Source: Pseudomonas fulva (GTDB taxonomy: Bacteria > Pseudomonadota > Gammaproteobacteria > Pseudomonadales > Pseudomonadaceae). Taken from it: a stretch of DNA of 64,000 nt. Each line of letters begins with the position of its first letter. The first letter of the stretch is position 1. The notes beneath the pieces were generated by a model. That model ran no database searches, was not told the DNA's origin, and was given only the letters and a program-made list of their open reading frames with translations. The translations under genes and the position numbers were made by a program. The stretch spans positions 3,720,001 through 3,784,000 of the forward strand of contig NZ_CP082928.1 in NCBI RefSeq assembly GCF_023517795.1. The letters are read 5' to 3'. Positions 53,222 through 62,015 of the stretch are shown here, piece by piece.

Positions 53222-54172
53222 TTGAAAATCTGCATCCTCGGATCCGGTGCGCTGGGCAGCACCTTTGGCGCCGCGCTCAGCGAGGCGGGCCATGAAACCT
53301 GGCTGCTCAACCGCGCCGGTGCACATATCGACGCCATCCAGCATAACGGCCTGACGGTGATCGAAGACGACATCGAGCGCAGCGTGCGCATCAATGCCAC
53401 CTCGCGTGCCGAAGAGGTCGGCCCCGTCGACCTGCTCATCGTGCTGGTCAAGTCGTTCGCCACCGCCCGCGCCATCGCCGATGCCGGCGCGCTGGTCGGC
53501 CCGCAGACCGTGGTGCTGTCGCTGCAAAATGGTCTGGGGCACGAGGACCTGCTCGCCGAGGCGGTCGGCCGCGACAAGGTGATCGCCGGCAAGACCTATG
53601 TAGGCGGCGTGCTGCTGGCGCCGGGGCGCATCCGTTGTGGCGTGGACGGTAAGCGGACCTTTATCGGCGAGCTCGACGGTCAGGTCAGCGCGCGGGTCAG
53701 CCAGATCGCCGAGGTGTTCCGCGGCGCCGGCCTGGATACCAGGGTCAGCGAGAACATCCTCGGCACCATGTGGGACAAGCTGTTGGTCAACGTCGCCACC
53801 GGCGCGCTGACCGGCATCACCATGCTCACCTACGGCCAGCTCTACAGCGAGCTGCTGCTGCGCGAAACCGCCCTGGCTGCGGTGGCCGAAGCCATCGCCG
53901 TGGCACAGGCGGCGGGCGTCACCCTCAGCCTCACCGAGCCGGAACAGGCCTGGAACCTGGCCAGCGCCGGGCTGCCGGCCTCGTTCAAGACCTCCATGCT
54001 GCAGAGCCTGGAAAAGGGCTCGATCACCGAAATCGATTTCATCAACGGCGCCGTGGTGCGGCTCGGCCAGCGCCATGGCATCGCCACGCCCGTCAACGCC
54101 ACGCTGGTGGCCTGCATCAAGGGCATCGAACGGGCCATGGCCGATCAACAACAAGAGGAAACCAAGCGATGA
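53222..54172 (+). CDS. Ketopantoate reductase-like (ApbA/PanE) oxidoreductase
   Basis: 316 aa. N-terminal Rossmann motif ILGSGALGSTFGAALSEAGH. The catalytic-Lys regions TMWDKLLVNVATG and KTSMLQSLEKGSITEIDFINGAVV match PanE-type reductases. TTG start with AGGAG 9 bases upstream. First gene of a coupled run; its context with CoA-transferase and AroE/AroQ-type enzymes suggests it reduces a 2-keto acid other than ketopantoate. Overlaps the VOC gene by ATGA. Confidence 0.9.
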   Translation: MKICILGSGALGSTFGAALSEAGHETWLLNRAGAHIDAIQHNGLTVIEDDIERSVRINATSRAEEVGPVDLLIVLVKSFATARAIADAGALVGPQTVVLSLQNGLGHEDLLAEAVGRDKVIAGKTYVGGVLLAPGRIRCGVDGKRTFIGELDGQVSARVSQIAEVFRGAGLDTRVSENILGTMWDKLLVNVATGALTGITMLTYGQLYSELLLRETALAAVAEAIAVAQAAGVTLSLTEPEQAWNLASAGLPASFKTSMLQSLEKGSITEIDFINGAVVRLGQRHGIATPVNATLVACIKGIERAMADQQQEETKR

Positions 54173-54570
54173 GTATTCCCAAAGCCTATCTGGAGCACGT
54201 GGCCTTCCCGGTCAGTGATATCCACTGGTACATCAAGTTCTTCCACGACGTGTTCGGCATGACTATGCGTGAAGTGCACGGCACCCTCGAGGAGCCGACC
54301 CAGTACTGGACCCTCGGCGGCATGCAGTTCATCAGCCAGCCAGGTTTTGCCGGGCCGGAAGGGCGCATGGGCCACCTGGGCATGATGTGCGAAGACATGG
54401 AAGCGGCGCTGGCCGCTGCCCTGGGTTTCGAGGGCGTGACCGTGATGCCCCAGGGCAGCAACTGGCTGCGCCTGCCCGATGGCCTGGCCGTGGAGTTCAT
54501 CCAGGCTTCGCCGGCCAGTGCGGTGGCCCAAGCCCTGGCGGTGAATGCCCGGGTGGAGGTGTCGGCATGA
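54169..54570 (+). CDS. VOC family protein
   Basis: 133 aa. Vicinal oxygen chelate fold: LEHVAFPVSDIHWYIKFFHD, YWTLGGMQFI, MGHLGMMCEDMEAALAAA and LPDGLAVEFIQ. Candidate metal ligands are His in LEHVAF and MGHLG and Glu in VEFIQ. Reaction (isomerase, dioxygenase or lyase) not assigned. Overlaps both neighbours by ATGA. Confidence 0.87.
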   Translation: MSIPKAYLEHVAFPVSDIHWYIKFFHDVFGMTMREVHGTLEEPTQYWTLGGMQFISQPGFAGPEGRMGHLGMMCEDMEAALAAALGFEGVTVMPQGSNWLRLPDGLAVEFIQASPASAVAQALAVNARVEVSA

Positions 54571-55025
54571 GCATTGTCGAGAAATACTGGGACGATGCCC
54601 AGGAGGGCGACGAAGCCATCACCCCCAGCTACAGGGTGACCAAGGAGCGCATCCTGGCCTACGCCGACCTGACCGGCGACCACACGCCGGTGCATGTCGA
54701 CGAGGAATACGCCAAGGCCAGCCATTTCGGCGGCCTGGTCGCCCATGGGCTGATGGGACTGTCCATCGCCGACGGCCTGAAGACCCAGTGCGAGTACCGC
54801 TTCCTGCCCGGCATGTCGCTGGGCTGGACCTGGGATTTCCTGCTGCCGATCCGCGTCGATGACGTGCTGCACGTGAAGATGCGCGTCGGCGCCATGCGTG
54901 CCAGCAAGAGCAAGCCGGGCTGGGGCATCGTGGTGCTGCCGTCGGAATTGATCAACCAGAAGGGCGAAGTGGTGCAGCGCGGTGAACACCGCCTGATGGT
55001 GCCGCGCCGGGAGGCCAGCGTATGA
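54567..55025 (+). CDS. MaoC-like dehydratase
   Basis: 152 aa. Hot-dog hydratase with ADLTGDHTPVHVDEEYAKAS (catalytic Asp and His) and GGLVAHGLMGLSIADGL. Similar to R-specific enoyl-CoA and mesaconyl-CoA-type hydratases. Overlaps neighbours by ATGA. Together with the CoA-transferase it points to a CoA-thioester hydration step. Confidence 0.9.
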   Translation: MSIVEKYWDDAQEGDEAITPSYRVTKERILAYADLTGDHTPVHVDEEYAKASHFGGLVAHGLMGLSIADGLKTQCEYRFLPGMSLGWTWDFLLPIRVDDVLHVKMRVGAMRASKSKPGWGIVVLPSELINQKGEVVQRGEHRLMVPRREASV

Positions 55026-56254
55026 GCCAGCCACTGCCGCTCAAAGGCATCCGCGTCATCGATTACAGCCATTTTCTCGCCGGCCCCTATGTGGGCCGTT
55101 GCCTGGCGGCCCTGGGCGCCGAGGTGATCAAGGTCGAGCGGCCGGGCAGCGGCGACGCCGGCCGGCAACACGCCTTCATCCTCGACGACCAGCAGAGCGG
55201 CTACTTCCTGCAGCTCAACATGGGCAAGCAGGGCGTCAGCGTGAACATGAAGGACCCGCGCGGCAAAGCCTTCATGCACAAGCTCTGCGACAGCGCCGAC
55301 GTGTTCATCGAGAACTACCGCCCCGGCGCGCTGGACAAGCTTGGCCTGGGCTACAAGGAGCTTGCCGAGCGCAACCCGAAGCTGGTGTATTGCTCGATTT
55401 CCGCCTACGGCCACACCGGCCCGGATGCGCACCGCGCCGGCTTCGGGCTGATCGCCGAAGCCAAGAGCGGCATCATGCAGATGGTCGGCACACCCGGTGA
55501 GGCGCCGCCGCTGCTGCGCATTTCCCTGGGCGACATGTACACCGGCATCCACGCGGTGGCGGCCATCAACGCCGCGTTGCTGGGCCGCGTGAACAGCGGC
55601 AAGGGCCAGCACATCGACATGGCGCTGTACGACACCCTGGTGTCGATGCACGAGTACGCGGTGCAGTGCTACACCCTGTCCGGCGGGGAAATCCTGCCGC
55701 AACAGACCGGCCATGACATGCCGACCTCGACGCTCTACGGCGTATTCCGCGCCGCCGACGGCGACCTGGTGATCGCCGCCCAGGTCGACGATTCCTGGAA
55801 GCGCTTCGCCGCCCTGGTCGAGGCCGACGCTGGCGTTGCCGGGTTCAGCAGCGACACGCGCTTCCATACCCTCAACGGGCGCAACGAGCACCGCGAAGAA
55901 ATCCTCACCATCGTACGTCGCTGGGTCGGCGCCAACCCGGTGGCCCGCCTGCTGTCGCTGCTCGACGAGGTGGATGTGCCGAGCGCCAAGGTGCAGCGCA
56001 TCGATGAAGTGGTCAACGACCCGCAGATCCAGGCGCGCGGCATGATCATGGAGCAGCAGCATCCGCGTTACGGCACCCTGAAATTGCCGAACCTGCCGTT
56101 CCGCTTTTCCGATTGCGATACCACGGTCACCCGCGTCGCGCCGGACCTGGGTGAACACAACGCACAGGTCGCCGCGCAACTGGGCTTCAGCCTCGAGGAA
56201 ATCACCCAACTGCAGGCCGACGGTGTGCTGTACAGCCATGGAGACAAAGCATGA
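55022..56254 (+). CDS. Class III CoA-transferase (CaiB/BaiF family)
   Basis: 410 aa. CaiB/BaiF features: GIRVIDYSHFLAGPYVGRCL, AEVIKVERPGSGDAGR, a central Asp in LRISLGDMYTGIHAVAAINA, DMALYDTLVSMHEYAV. It transfers CoA between acids. Product of the adjacent MaoC-type hydratase or its donor acid is probably the substrate. Overlaps both neighbours by ATGA. Confidence 0.93.
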   Translation: MSQPLPLKGIRVIDYSHFLAGPYVGRCLAALGAEVIKVERPGSGDAGRQHAFILDDQQSGYFLQLNMGKQGVSVNMKDPRGKAFMHKLCDSADVFIENYRPGALDKLGLGYKELAERNPKLVYCSISAYGHTGPDAHRAGFGLIAEAKSGIMQMVGTPGEAPPLLRISLGDMYTGIHAVAAINAALLGRVNSGKGQHIDMALYDTLVSMHEYAVQCYTLSGGEILPQQTGHDMPTSTLYGVFRAADGDLVIAAQVDDSWKRFAALVEADAGVAGFSSDTRFHTLNGRNEHREEILTIVRRWVGANPVARLLSLLDEVDVPSAKVQRIDEVVNDPQIQARGMIMEQQHPRYGTLKLPNLPFRFSDCDTTVTRVAPDLGEHNAQVAAQLGFSLEEITQLQADGVLYSHGDKA

Positions 56255-57069
56255 CAGACCAATATGCCGTGATCGGTAACCCCATCGGTCACACCAAGTC
56301 GCCGCTGATTCACGGGCTGTTCGCCGAGAGTTGCGGGCAGCAGATCGAGTACACCGCCATCGAAGGTTCGACCAGCGACTTCGCCGGTGACGTGGCACTT
56401 TTCAGGGCCAAGGGCGGGCTGGGCATGAACATCACCGCGCCGTTCAAGCTGCAGGCCTTCGAGCTGGCCACCCAGCCCAGCGAGCGGGCGCGCCTGGCGC
56501 GGGCGGCCAACGCCTTCAAATTCGAGGGCGATGCGGTGCTGGCCGAGAACTTCGATGGCGTTGGCCTGCTGCGCGATATCGAGCACAACCTTGGCCAGCC
56601 GCTGGCTGGGCGCCGGGTGCTGCTGCTCGGCGCTGGCGGTGCGGTGCGCGGCGCCTTGCTGCCGTTTTTGGGCGCCGGCCCGGCGCGCCTGGTGCTGGCC
56701 AACCGCGACATGGCCAAGGCACGGGTGCTGGAGAGCGAAGTCAGTGACCCGCGCCTACAGCTGAGCACCTACGACGAGCTGGCCGGGGAGTCGTTCGACC
56801 TGGTGATCAACGCCACCTCGGCCAGCCTTACCGGCGAGCTGCCGCCCGTGCCGGAGTCGGTGTTCGCCAACGCGGCGCTGGCCTATGAGCTCGCCTACGG
56901 CAAGGGGCTGACACCGTTTCTGCAGGTGGCCAAAAAGGCCGGCGTAAGCACTCTGGCGGACGGCGTCGGCATGCTCGTCGAGCAGGCGGCCGAAGCCTTC
57001 GAATGGTGGCGCGGCGTGCGCCCGCAAACCGGGCCGGTAATCAAGCGACTCACCGTGCCGCTGGTTTGA
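56251..57069 (+). CDS. Shikimate dehydrogenase-like enzyme (AroE family)
   Basis: 272 aa. VIGNPIGHTKSPLIHGLF (shikimate-binding strand, with T-K-S instead of the usual S-K-S), NITAPFK with Lys66, Asn87, NFDGVG with Asp102, and GAGGAVRG coenzyme loop. Catalytic Lys-Asp pair is kept. It is likely a catabolic paralogue (quinate/shikimate dehydrogenase type) rather than the housekeeping AroE. Overlaps the CoA-transferase by ATGA. Confidence 0.9.
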   Translation: MTDQYAVIGNPIGHTKSPLIHGLFAESCGQQIEYTAIEGSTSDFAGDVALFRAKGGLGMNITAPFKLQAFELATQPSERARLARAANAFKFEGDAVLAENFDGVGLLRDIEHNLGQPLAGRRVLLLGAGGAVRGALLPFLGAGPARLVLANRDMAKARVLESEVSDPRLQLSTYDELAGESFDLVINATSASLTGELPPVPESVFANAALAYELAYGKGLTPFLQVAKKAGVSTLADGVGMLVEQAAEAFEWWRGVRPQTGPVIKRLTVPLV

Positions 57070-57080
57070 GGGGGTAGACG

Positions 57081-57527
57081 ATGAAAGTACTCATGCTGCA
57101 CGGCATCAACCACAACATGTTCGGCAAGCGCGACCCGGTGCAGTACGGCACCATCACCCTGGACGAAATCGACGCGCGCCTGGGCGAGCTGGCCGCGTCC
57201 CTCGGTGTGCAGATCGACAGCTTCCAGAGCAACTACGAAGGCGCCATGTGCGAACGCATCCACCAGGCCTTCCTGGAAGGCACCGACGCGGTGCTGATCA
57301 ACGCCGGCGCCTGGACCCACTACAGCTACGGCATCCGCGATGCGCTGGCGATCCTCACCGTGCCGGTGGTGGAAATCCACATGTCCAACATCCATGCCCG
57401 TGAAGCCTTCCGCCATCACTCGGTATTCGCCGAAGTGGTGCGCGGGCAGATCAGCGGTTTTGGCGTGGACAGCTACCTGCTCGGCCTGCGTACAGCCGTG
57501 ACGGCGGTGCGCGGCGAACAGGCTTGA
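57081..57527 (+). CDS. Type II 3-dehydroquinate dehydratase-like protein (AroQ family)
   Basis: 148 aa, full length for AroQ. Catalytic Tyr22 (PVQYG) and Arg17 are conserved, as are QSNYEG, His100 (VEIHMSN) and RHHS. The substrate loop differs: HGINHN in place of NGPNLN, and NAGAWTHYS (residues 74-82) in place of NPGAYTHTS. This suggests altered substrate preference. Last gene of the operon, 11 bp after the AroE-like gene. Confidence 0.88.
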   Translation: MKVLMLHGINHNMFGKRDPVQYGTITLDEIDARLGELAASLGVQIDSFQSNYEGAMCERIHQAFLEGTDAVLINAGAWTHYSYGIRDALAILTVPVVEIHMSNIHAREAFRHHSVFAEVVRGQISGFGVDSYLLGLRTAVTAVRGEQA

Positions 57528-57543
57528 GCGAGCTGGCCGCTCG

Positions 57544-57756
57544 GAACCTGTTCACGATCTTTTTAGGCGACATTAAAGAGGCTGCTACAAGGCAGAAGCA
57601 GACATCGGGCGACCTCGTAGGACGGGCTTTAGCCCCGAGCTTTTTATCAAGGCAAACAAGAGCTCGGGGCTGAAGCCCCTCCTACAAAAGCCGCGCATTT
57701 ACCGACCGCTCCTGCCACTTAGCTGCCAAAATCGTGAACGATTATGAACAGGTTCT
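57544..57756. mobile_element. MITE-like composite repeat, copy 1 (213 bp)
   Basis: Ends are GAACCTGTTCA and its inverse TGAACAGGTTC. Both end regions recur in copy 2 at 60004: left GAACCTGTTCACGATCTTT and GCTACAAG-CAGAAGC, right CCGCTCC-GCCACTTAGC-GCCAAAATCG. Inside lies a REP doublet: 57617-57641 (GTAGGACGGGC...) and its inverse at 57661-57685, 23 of 25 matching. No transposase, so a non-autonomous element. It lies between the AroQ-like gene and a convergent LysR gene. Confidence 0.75.
57617..57685. repeat. REP doublet (REPIN) inside copy 1
   Basis: Two 25-base inverted REP copies, GTAGGACGGGCTTTAGCCCC... and the inverse at 57661, separated by 19 bases containing TTTTTATCAAGG. REPs of this kind are dispersed extragenic sequences of Pseudomonas. 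Confidence 0.8.
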
Positions 57757-57780
57757 CAGGGGCGAGCGGGCCACGCTTCA

Positions 57781-58701
57781 TTACGCTGACGCTATCTGCT
57801 GGCCCCAGCGCGCCATCGCGAAATCGACGAAGCGGCGCAGCTTGGGCAACTGATAACGGTCTGGCGAGTAGATCAGGTGCATCGGTCTGCTCGGCAGTTT
57901 GTAGTCCGGCAGCAGGGCGACCATACGACCCTCACGCAGATCTGGTTCGGCATAGGCATCGGGCAGCATGACGATGCCGCCGCCCACCGTGGCGCTTCGG
58001 TACAGCGCGGCCGAGCTGTTCATCACCATGGTGCCGCTGATCTCCACGGTGACTTCACCTTCCGGCCCCATCAGCCGCCAGTGCTTGTCCACGCCACTCC
58101 AGTCATCGCCGGCGGGGTAGGCGAAGGTCAGGCAATTGTGCGCTTGCAGGTCTTGGGGCGTCAGGGGCACGCCACGGCGCGCCAAGTACTGCGGCGAGGC
58201 GCAGAGGGTCATGGTGTAGTCCTGCAGGGGGCGTGCGATCAGGCGGCTGTTTTCCTGCATGTTGCCCATGCGGATGGCCGCATCGAAGCCGCTGTCGAGC
58301 AAATCCACCCGCAGGTTACTGAGCACCAGGTCGAGCTTGACCTTGGGGTACTGCAGCGAGAATTCACACAGCGCAGGGGCCAGCACTTCCGAGCCGAAGG
58401 TCAGCGGTGCGGTGATGCGCAAGGTGCCCGAGGGCTCTTCCTGAGCCTGCTCGGCCAGGCGTTCGGAGGCAGCCACCAGCCCGAGCACCTCCAGACAGCG
58501 CTGGTAATAGGCCGTGCCGAACTCCGTCAGGCGCTGGCGCCGCGTGGTGCGCTTGAGCAGGCTGACGCCCAGGCGTTGCTCCAGTGCGCGCAGGTGGTTG
58601 CCGACCATGGTGGTGGAAATCTCACACTCCTGGGCGGCGGCCGTCATGCTGCCGGTTTCCACGACCTTCACGTACACCGACATTGCCTGGAATAAGTCCA
58701 T
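57781..58701 (-). CDS. LysR-type transcriptional regulator
   Basis: 306 aa. HTH (VKVVETGSMTAAAQECEISTT, GNHLRALEQRLGVSLLKRTT) and effector domain. ATG 58701 is chosen over a TTG two codons earlier; AGGG is about 8 bases upstream. Divergent from the argD-like aminotransferase at 58806, its likely target. The 3' end lies close to MITE-like copy 1. Confidence 0.92.
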   Translation of the reverse strand: MDLFQAMSVYVKVVETGSMTAAAQECEISTTMVGNHLRALEQRLGVSLLKRTTRRQRLTEFGTAYYQRCLEVLGLVAASERLAEQAQEEPSGTLRITAPLTFGSEVLAPALCEFSLQYPKVKLDLVLSNLRVDLLDSGFDAAIRMGNMQENSRLIARPLQDYTMTLCASPQYLARRGVPLTPQDLQAHNCLTFAYPAGDDWSGVDKHWRLMGPEGEVTVEISGTMVMNSSAALYRSATVGGGIVMLPDAYAEPDLREGRMVALLPDYKLPSRPMHLIYSPDRYQLPKLRRFVDFAMARWGQQIASA

Positions 58702-58750
58702 TATCAAGCCCTGGTTGAAGATGATTGAAGTTTCGCGATGTTTATCCAGT

Positions 58751-58784
58751 TCGGGTGGCTAACGATACTGCAAACACCACCCGA
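58751..58784. promoter_or_regulatory. Inverted repeat upstream of the argD-like gene
   Basis: TCGGGTGG (58751-58758) and CCACCCGA (58777-58784), 18-base spacer, in the divergent LysR/aminotransferase promoter. Possible operator. Confidence 0.4.
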
Positions 58785-58805
58785 TGACTGCTGGAGCGTT
58801 ACGTC

Positions 58806-59996
58806 ATGACCACCGACTGCCTGATGTCCACTTACAAACCCCTGGCCCTGAGCTTCGTCCGTGGTCTGGGCGCGCGACTCTGGGATCAGGCCGGTCGCGA
58901 GTACCTGGATGCCGTGGCTGGCGTTGCCGTAACCAACGTCGGCCACTCCCATCCGTTGCTCGTCGCCGCCATCAGTGAACAGGCCGGCCTGCTGCTGCAT
59001 ACCTCCAACCTGTACAGCATCGATTGGCAGCAACGCCTGGCCCACAAGCTCACCCGCCTGTCCGGTCTGGACCGGGCGTTTTTCAACAACTCCGGGGCGG
59101 AGGCCAACGAGACGGCGCTCAAGCTGGCGCGCCTGCATGGCTGGCGCAAAGGTATCGAGCAACCGCTGGTAGTGGTGATGGAAAACGCCTTCCACGGCCG
59201 CACCCTGGGCACCCTGGCCGCCAGCGATGGCCCTGCCGTGCGGTCGGCGTACGGCGCCTTGCCGGGGGATTTCGTCAAGGCGCCATTCGGCGACCTGCTG
59301 GCCTTCGAGCGCCTCTGTGCACAGCATGGTCATCGCATCGCTGCCGTGCTGGTCGAGCCGGTGCAGGGCGAGGGCGGCGTACAGGTGGCGCCGGCCGGCT
59401 ATTTGCAAGCGCTGCGCAAGCATTGCACGCGGCGCAACTGGTTGCTCATGCTCGACGAAATTCAGACCGGCATGGGCCGCACCGGGCAATGGTTCGCTTT
59501 TCAGCACGAAGGCATCGTGCCGGACGTCATCTCCCTGGCCAAAGGCCTGGGCAACGGCGTGCCCATCGGTGCCTGCCTGGCGAAAGCCGGCGCTGCCGAC
59601 CTGTTCACTCCGGGCAGCCACGGCAGCACCTTTGGCGGCAACCCGCTGGCCTGCCGCGCAGCCTGTACGGTGGTGGACATCATCGAGCAGCAAGGCCTGG
59701 TGCAGAACGCACGTGAGCAAGGGCAGTACCTGCTCGAGCGGCTGCGCGAGGTGCTGAACGGCCATCCGCAAGTCGTGGCCGTTCGCGGCCTGGGTCTGAT
59801 GATCGGCATCGAGTTACGCAAGCCCATGCCCGATCTGGTCGCGCTGACCGCGCGTAATCACGGCTTGCTAATCAACGTGACACGGGGCCAGACCATCCGG
59901 CTTTTGCCGCCCTTGATCGTCGGCACTGCAGATATAGAGGCGATCGTGCAGGGCATCGTCAGCGCGCTGAACGGCGCTGAGGGGGCTCGTAAATAA
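58806..59996 (+). CDS. Acetylornithine/succinylornithine-type class III aminotransferase
   Basis: 396 aa, ArgD/AstC branch. [50 protein letters not shown] and the PLP Lys in [16 protein letters not shown]. Start ATG 58806 (GGAG upstream); ATG 58824 (MSTYKPL) is also possible. A catabolic or biosynthetic ornithine/GABA-type transamination is likely; the local LysR suggests inducible catabolism. Followed directly by MITE-like copy 2. Confidence 0.92.
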   Translation: MTTDCLMSTYKPLALSFVRGLGARLWDQAGREYLDAVAGVAVTNVGHSHPLLVAAISEQAGLLLHTSNLYSIDWQQRLAHKLTRLSGLDRAFFNNSGAEANETALKLARLHGWRKGIEQPLVVVMENAFHGRTLGTLAASDGPAVRSAYGALPGDFVKAPFGDLLAFERLCAQHGHRIAAVLVEPVQGEGGVQVAPAGYLQALRKHCTRRNWLLMLDEIQTGMGRTGQWFAFQHEGIVPDVISLAKGLGNGVPIGACLAKAGAADLFTPGSHGSTFGGNPLACRAACTVVDIIEQQGLVQNAREQGQYLLERLREVLNGHPQVVAVRGLGLMIGIELRKPMPDLVALTARNHGLLINVTRGQTIRLLPPLIVGTADIEAIVQGIVSALNGAEGARK

Positions 59997-60073
59997 GTGC
60001 CTTAGAACCTGTTCACGATCTTTATGCGCATTAGGCGGCAGCTACAAGACAGAAGCGGCCATCGATGCAGAGC

Positions 60074-60122
60074 GTAGGATGGGTGAAACCCATCAAATTG
60101 CGATGGGTTTCACCCATCCTAC
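60074..60122. repeat. Perfect 21-bp inverted repeat (REP doublet)
   Basis: Arms 60074-60094 and 60102-60122 are exact inverses, with a 7-base loop AAATTGC. It occupies the same nested position as the REP doublet in copy 1. Confidence 0.85.
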
Positions 60123-60124
60123 GG

Positions 60125-60194
60125 CCTGTGGGAACGGGCGGGGACGCCCAGTCCATGCCCGTGATTTTTCGCGGGCATGGCCCGCTCCCACAGG
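60125..60194. repeat. Second REP hairpin in copy 2
   Basis: CCTGTGGGAACGGGC and GCCCGCTCCCACAGG pair at 14 of 15 positions; CATGCCCG/CGGGCATG pairs inside. The GTGGGAGCGGGC core is typical of Pseudomonas REP sequences. Confidence 0.8.
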
Positions 60195-60261
60195 TACTGT
60201 GCGATGGCCGCTCCCGCCACTTAGCAGCCAAAATCGCCGAGCCTGGGCTGAAAGCAGGTTC

Positions 60262-61008
60262 TTAGAACAGAGGCCGCGAGGCCAACTCGACACCGAGCAG
60301 AATCAGAAACGCCATAAAGCACTGCCGAAAGCGCACGGGGCTGATCCGTGCGCGCAGCCGCTGGCCCAGCCACATGCCGAGCAACGCCGGGACGATGGCC
60401 GCGGTTGATGTGCCGAGCTGGCTGACTTGAAACGCACCATGCCAGTAGAGGCCGATGGCGAGCGCCAGGGTGGACACGCTGAAGGATAGGCCCAGCGCCT
60501 GCACCAGCTCGTCGCGGCTCAGGTTCAGCGAGCCCAGGTAGGGCACCGCCGGCATCACGAATACGCCGGTCGCGCCGGTTACCGCACCCGTCGCCAACCC
60601 CACCACTGGCGATAACCAGCGCTCCAGCCGCGCCGCCACGCGCAAGGTCGGTGCGAGCAGGGCGTAGAGCGCGTAGACGACCAGCGCGATGCCCAGCCAG
60701 AACCCCGACCAGAGCGGATCGGCCACCACCAGCAAGGCCGAAGCGGCCAGCGTGCCGAGCACGATGCACAGCATCATCGGCCACAGCCGGCGTAGCAGCG
60801 GCGCCAGTGCAGGGCCGCTGAACAGTTGCCAGAGGTTGGTCACCAAGGACGGCACGATCAGGATCGCCGCGGCCGCCGCAGGCGCCATCAGCGTGCCCAG
60901 CAGGCCCATGGCCACGGTCGGCAGGCCCATGCCGGTGACGCCCTTGACCAGCCCCGCCGCCAGGAAGGTGGCAAACAGAAACAGCAGGTAGAACGTGGCG
61001 TCGTGCAT
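60262..61008 (-). CDS. TauE/SafE family membrane permease
   Basis: 248 aa, about eight helices, TauE/SafE (DUF81) family: FLAAGLVKGVTGMGLPTVAMGLLG, GLATGAVTGATGVFVMPAVPYLGSLN (the duplicated helix-loop motif). Members export sulfite, sulfoacetate and other small organic anions. ATG 61008 gives a normal N-terminus; 19 earlier codons are excluded. Divergent from a LysR gene (61119), its likely regulator. Its stop codon coincides with the end of MITE-like copy 2. Confidence 0.88.
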   Translation of the reverse strand: MHDATFYLLFLFATFLAAGLVKGVTGMGLPTVAMGLLGTLMAPAAAAAILIVPSLVTNLWQLFSGPALAPLLRRLWPMMLCIVLGTLAASALLVVADPLWSGFWLGIALVVYALYALLAPTLRVAARLERWLSPVVGLATGAVTGATGVFVMPAVPYLGSLNLSRDELVQALGLSFSVSTLALAIGLYWHGAFQVSQLGTSTAAIVPALLGMWLGQRLRARISPVRFRQCFMAFLILLGVELASRPLF

Positions 61009-61118
61009 GGGCGAGGGCTCGATTGAGTGGTCGGTGCAATTGAAGCCCTTCAGGGGACTCGGCACAATGCGGAAAACTCAGTGCAGCCTTCGGAAAAACC
61101 GGAGGCAGAGAGGCCCCG

Positions 61119-62015
61119 ATGCGACTCGACCTGGCGGATCTTCAGCTGTTTCTGTGCATCGCCGATGCCGGCAGCATCACCGCGGGCGCGGCGCGGGCCA
61201 ACCTCGCCCTGGCGTCCGCCAGCGAACGGCTGCGCAAGATGGAAGAGGCCGTCGGGGTGACCTTGCTGGAGCGGCGCCCGCGAGGCGTGATCACCACCGA
61301 GGCCGGTGAGGCGCTGGCCCATCACGCCCGCCTGATGATGCGCCAGCAGCAGGCCTTGAACGACGAGCTGCAGGACTATGCAGCCGGGGCGCGAGGCGCC
61401 CTCGATCTGTATGCCAATACCGCCGCGCTGACGCTGTTCCTGCCGGGCCGGCTGGCGCCCTGGCTGGCCGAGCGGCCGCGCCTGCGCATCGAGCTCAAGG
61501 AGCGCACCAGCGTGGATATCGTGCGCAACGTGGCCTGCGGGCTGGCCGAGGCGGGCATCGTGTCCAGCGCGGTCGGCGCCGAGGGCGTGCAGCTGCAACC
61601 GGTGGCCAGGGATCATCTGGTGCTGGTCGCCGCTCAGGGGCATCCCCTCGCGCCACGCCGCAACCTGGCGTTCGCCGACGTGCTGGGCGAGGCGTTCGTC
61701 GGACTGGCCCAGGGCAGCGCCCTGCAGGAGCACATCAACGAGCATGCGCGAGTGGCCGGTCGGCCATTGGATCTGCGCATCCGCATGCACAGCTTCGAGG
61801 CGCTCTGCCAGATGGTCGCCCATGGCATCGGCCTCGGCATCCTGCCCCACGGCATCGCCCGGCTGCACAGGCGCCGCCACGGCCTCAGGATGATCGCCCT
61901 CGACGATGCCTGGGCCCGGCGCGAACTATGCCTGTGTTTCAGGGACTGGAACCAGCTGTCGAGGCCGATGCGCAGCCTGCTCGCCCATCTGGGGGGTGTG
62001 CCCGAGGCCGGCTAA
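61119..62015 (+). CDS. LysR-type transcriptional regulator
   Basis: 298 aa. HTH in residues about 5-62 (LQLFLCIADAGSITAGAARA, LALASASERLRKMEEAVGVT) and an effector domain with VARDHLVLVAAQGHPLA. Divergent from the TauE/SafE permease, with a 110-bp gap. Likely controls the permease. Confidence 0.93.
   Translation: MRLDLADLQLFLCIADAGSITAGAARANLALASASERLRKMEEAVGVTLLERRPRGVITTEAGEALAHHARLMMRQQQALNDELQDYAAGARGALDLYANTAALTLFLPGRLAPWLAERPRLRIELKERTSVDIVRNVACGLAEAGIVSSAVGAEGVQLQPVARDHLVLVAAQGHPLAPRRNLAFADVLGEAFVGLAQGSALQEHINEHARVAGRPLDLRIRMHSFEALCQMVAHGIGLGILPHGIARLHRRRHGLRMIALDDAWARRELCLCFRDWNQLSRPMRSLLAHLGGVPEAG

Larger units (their letters stand above)
60004..60262. mobile_element. MITE-like composite repeat, copy 2 (259 bp)
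   Basis: Shares both end regions with copy 1 but carries a different core. It begins AGAACCTGTTCACGATC and ends with CAGGTTCT. The core holds a perfect 21-bp inverted repeat (60074-60094 and 60102-60122, GTAGGATGGGTGAAACCCATC) and a REP hairpin (60125-60139 with 60180-60194). The right end touches the stop codon of the TauE-like gene. Confidence 0.75.

Noticed and set aside
57617..60194. CRISPR array
   Set aside because: The repeats are inverted REP doublets without regular spacing or repeat units.
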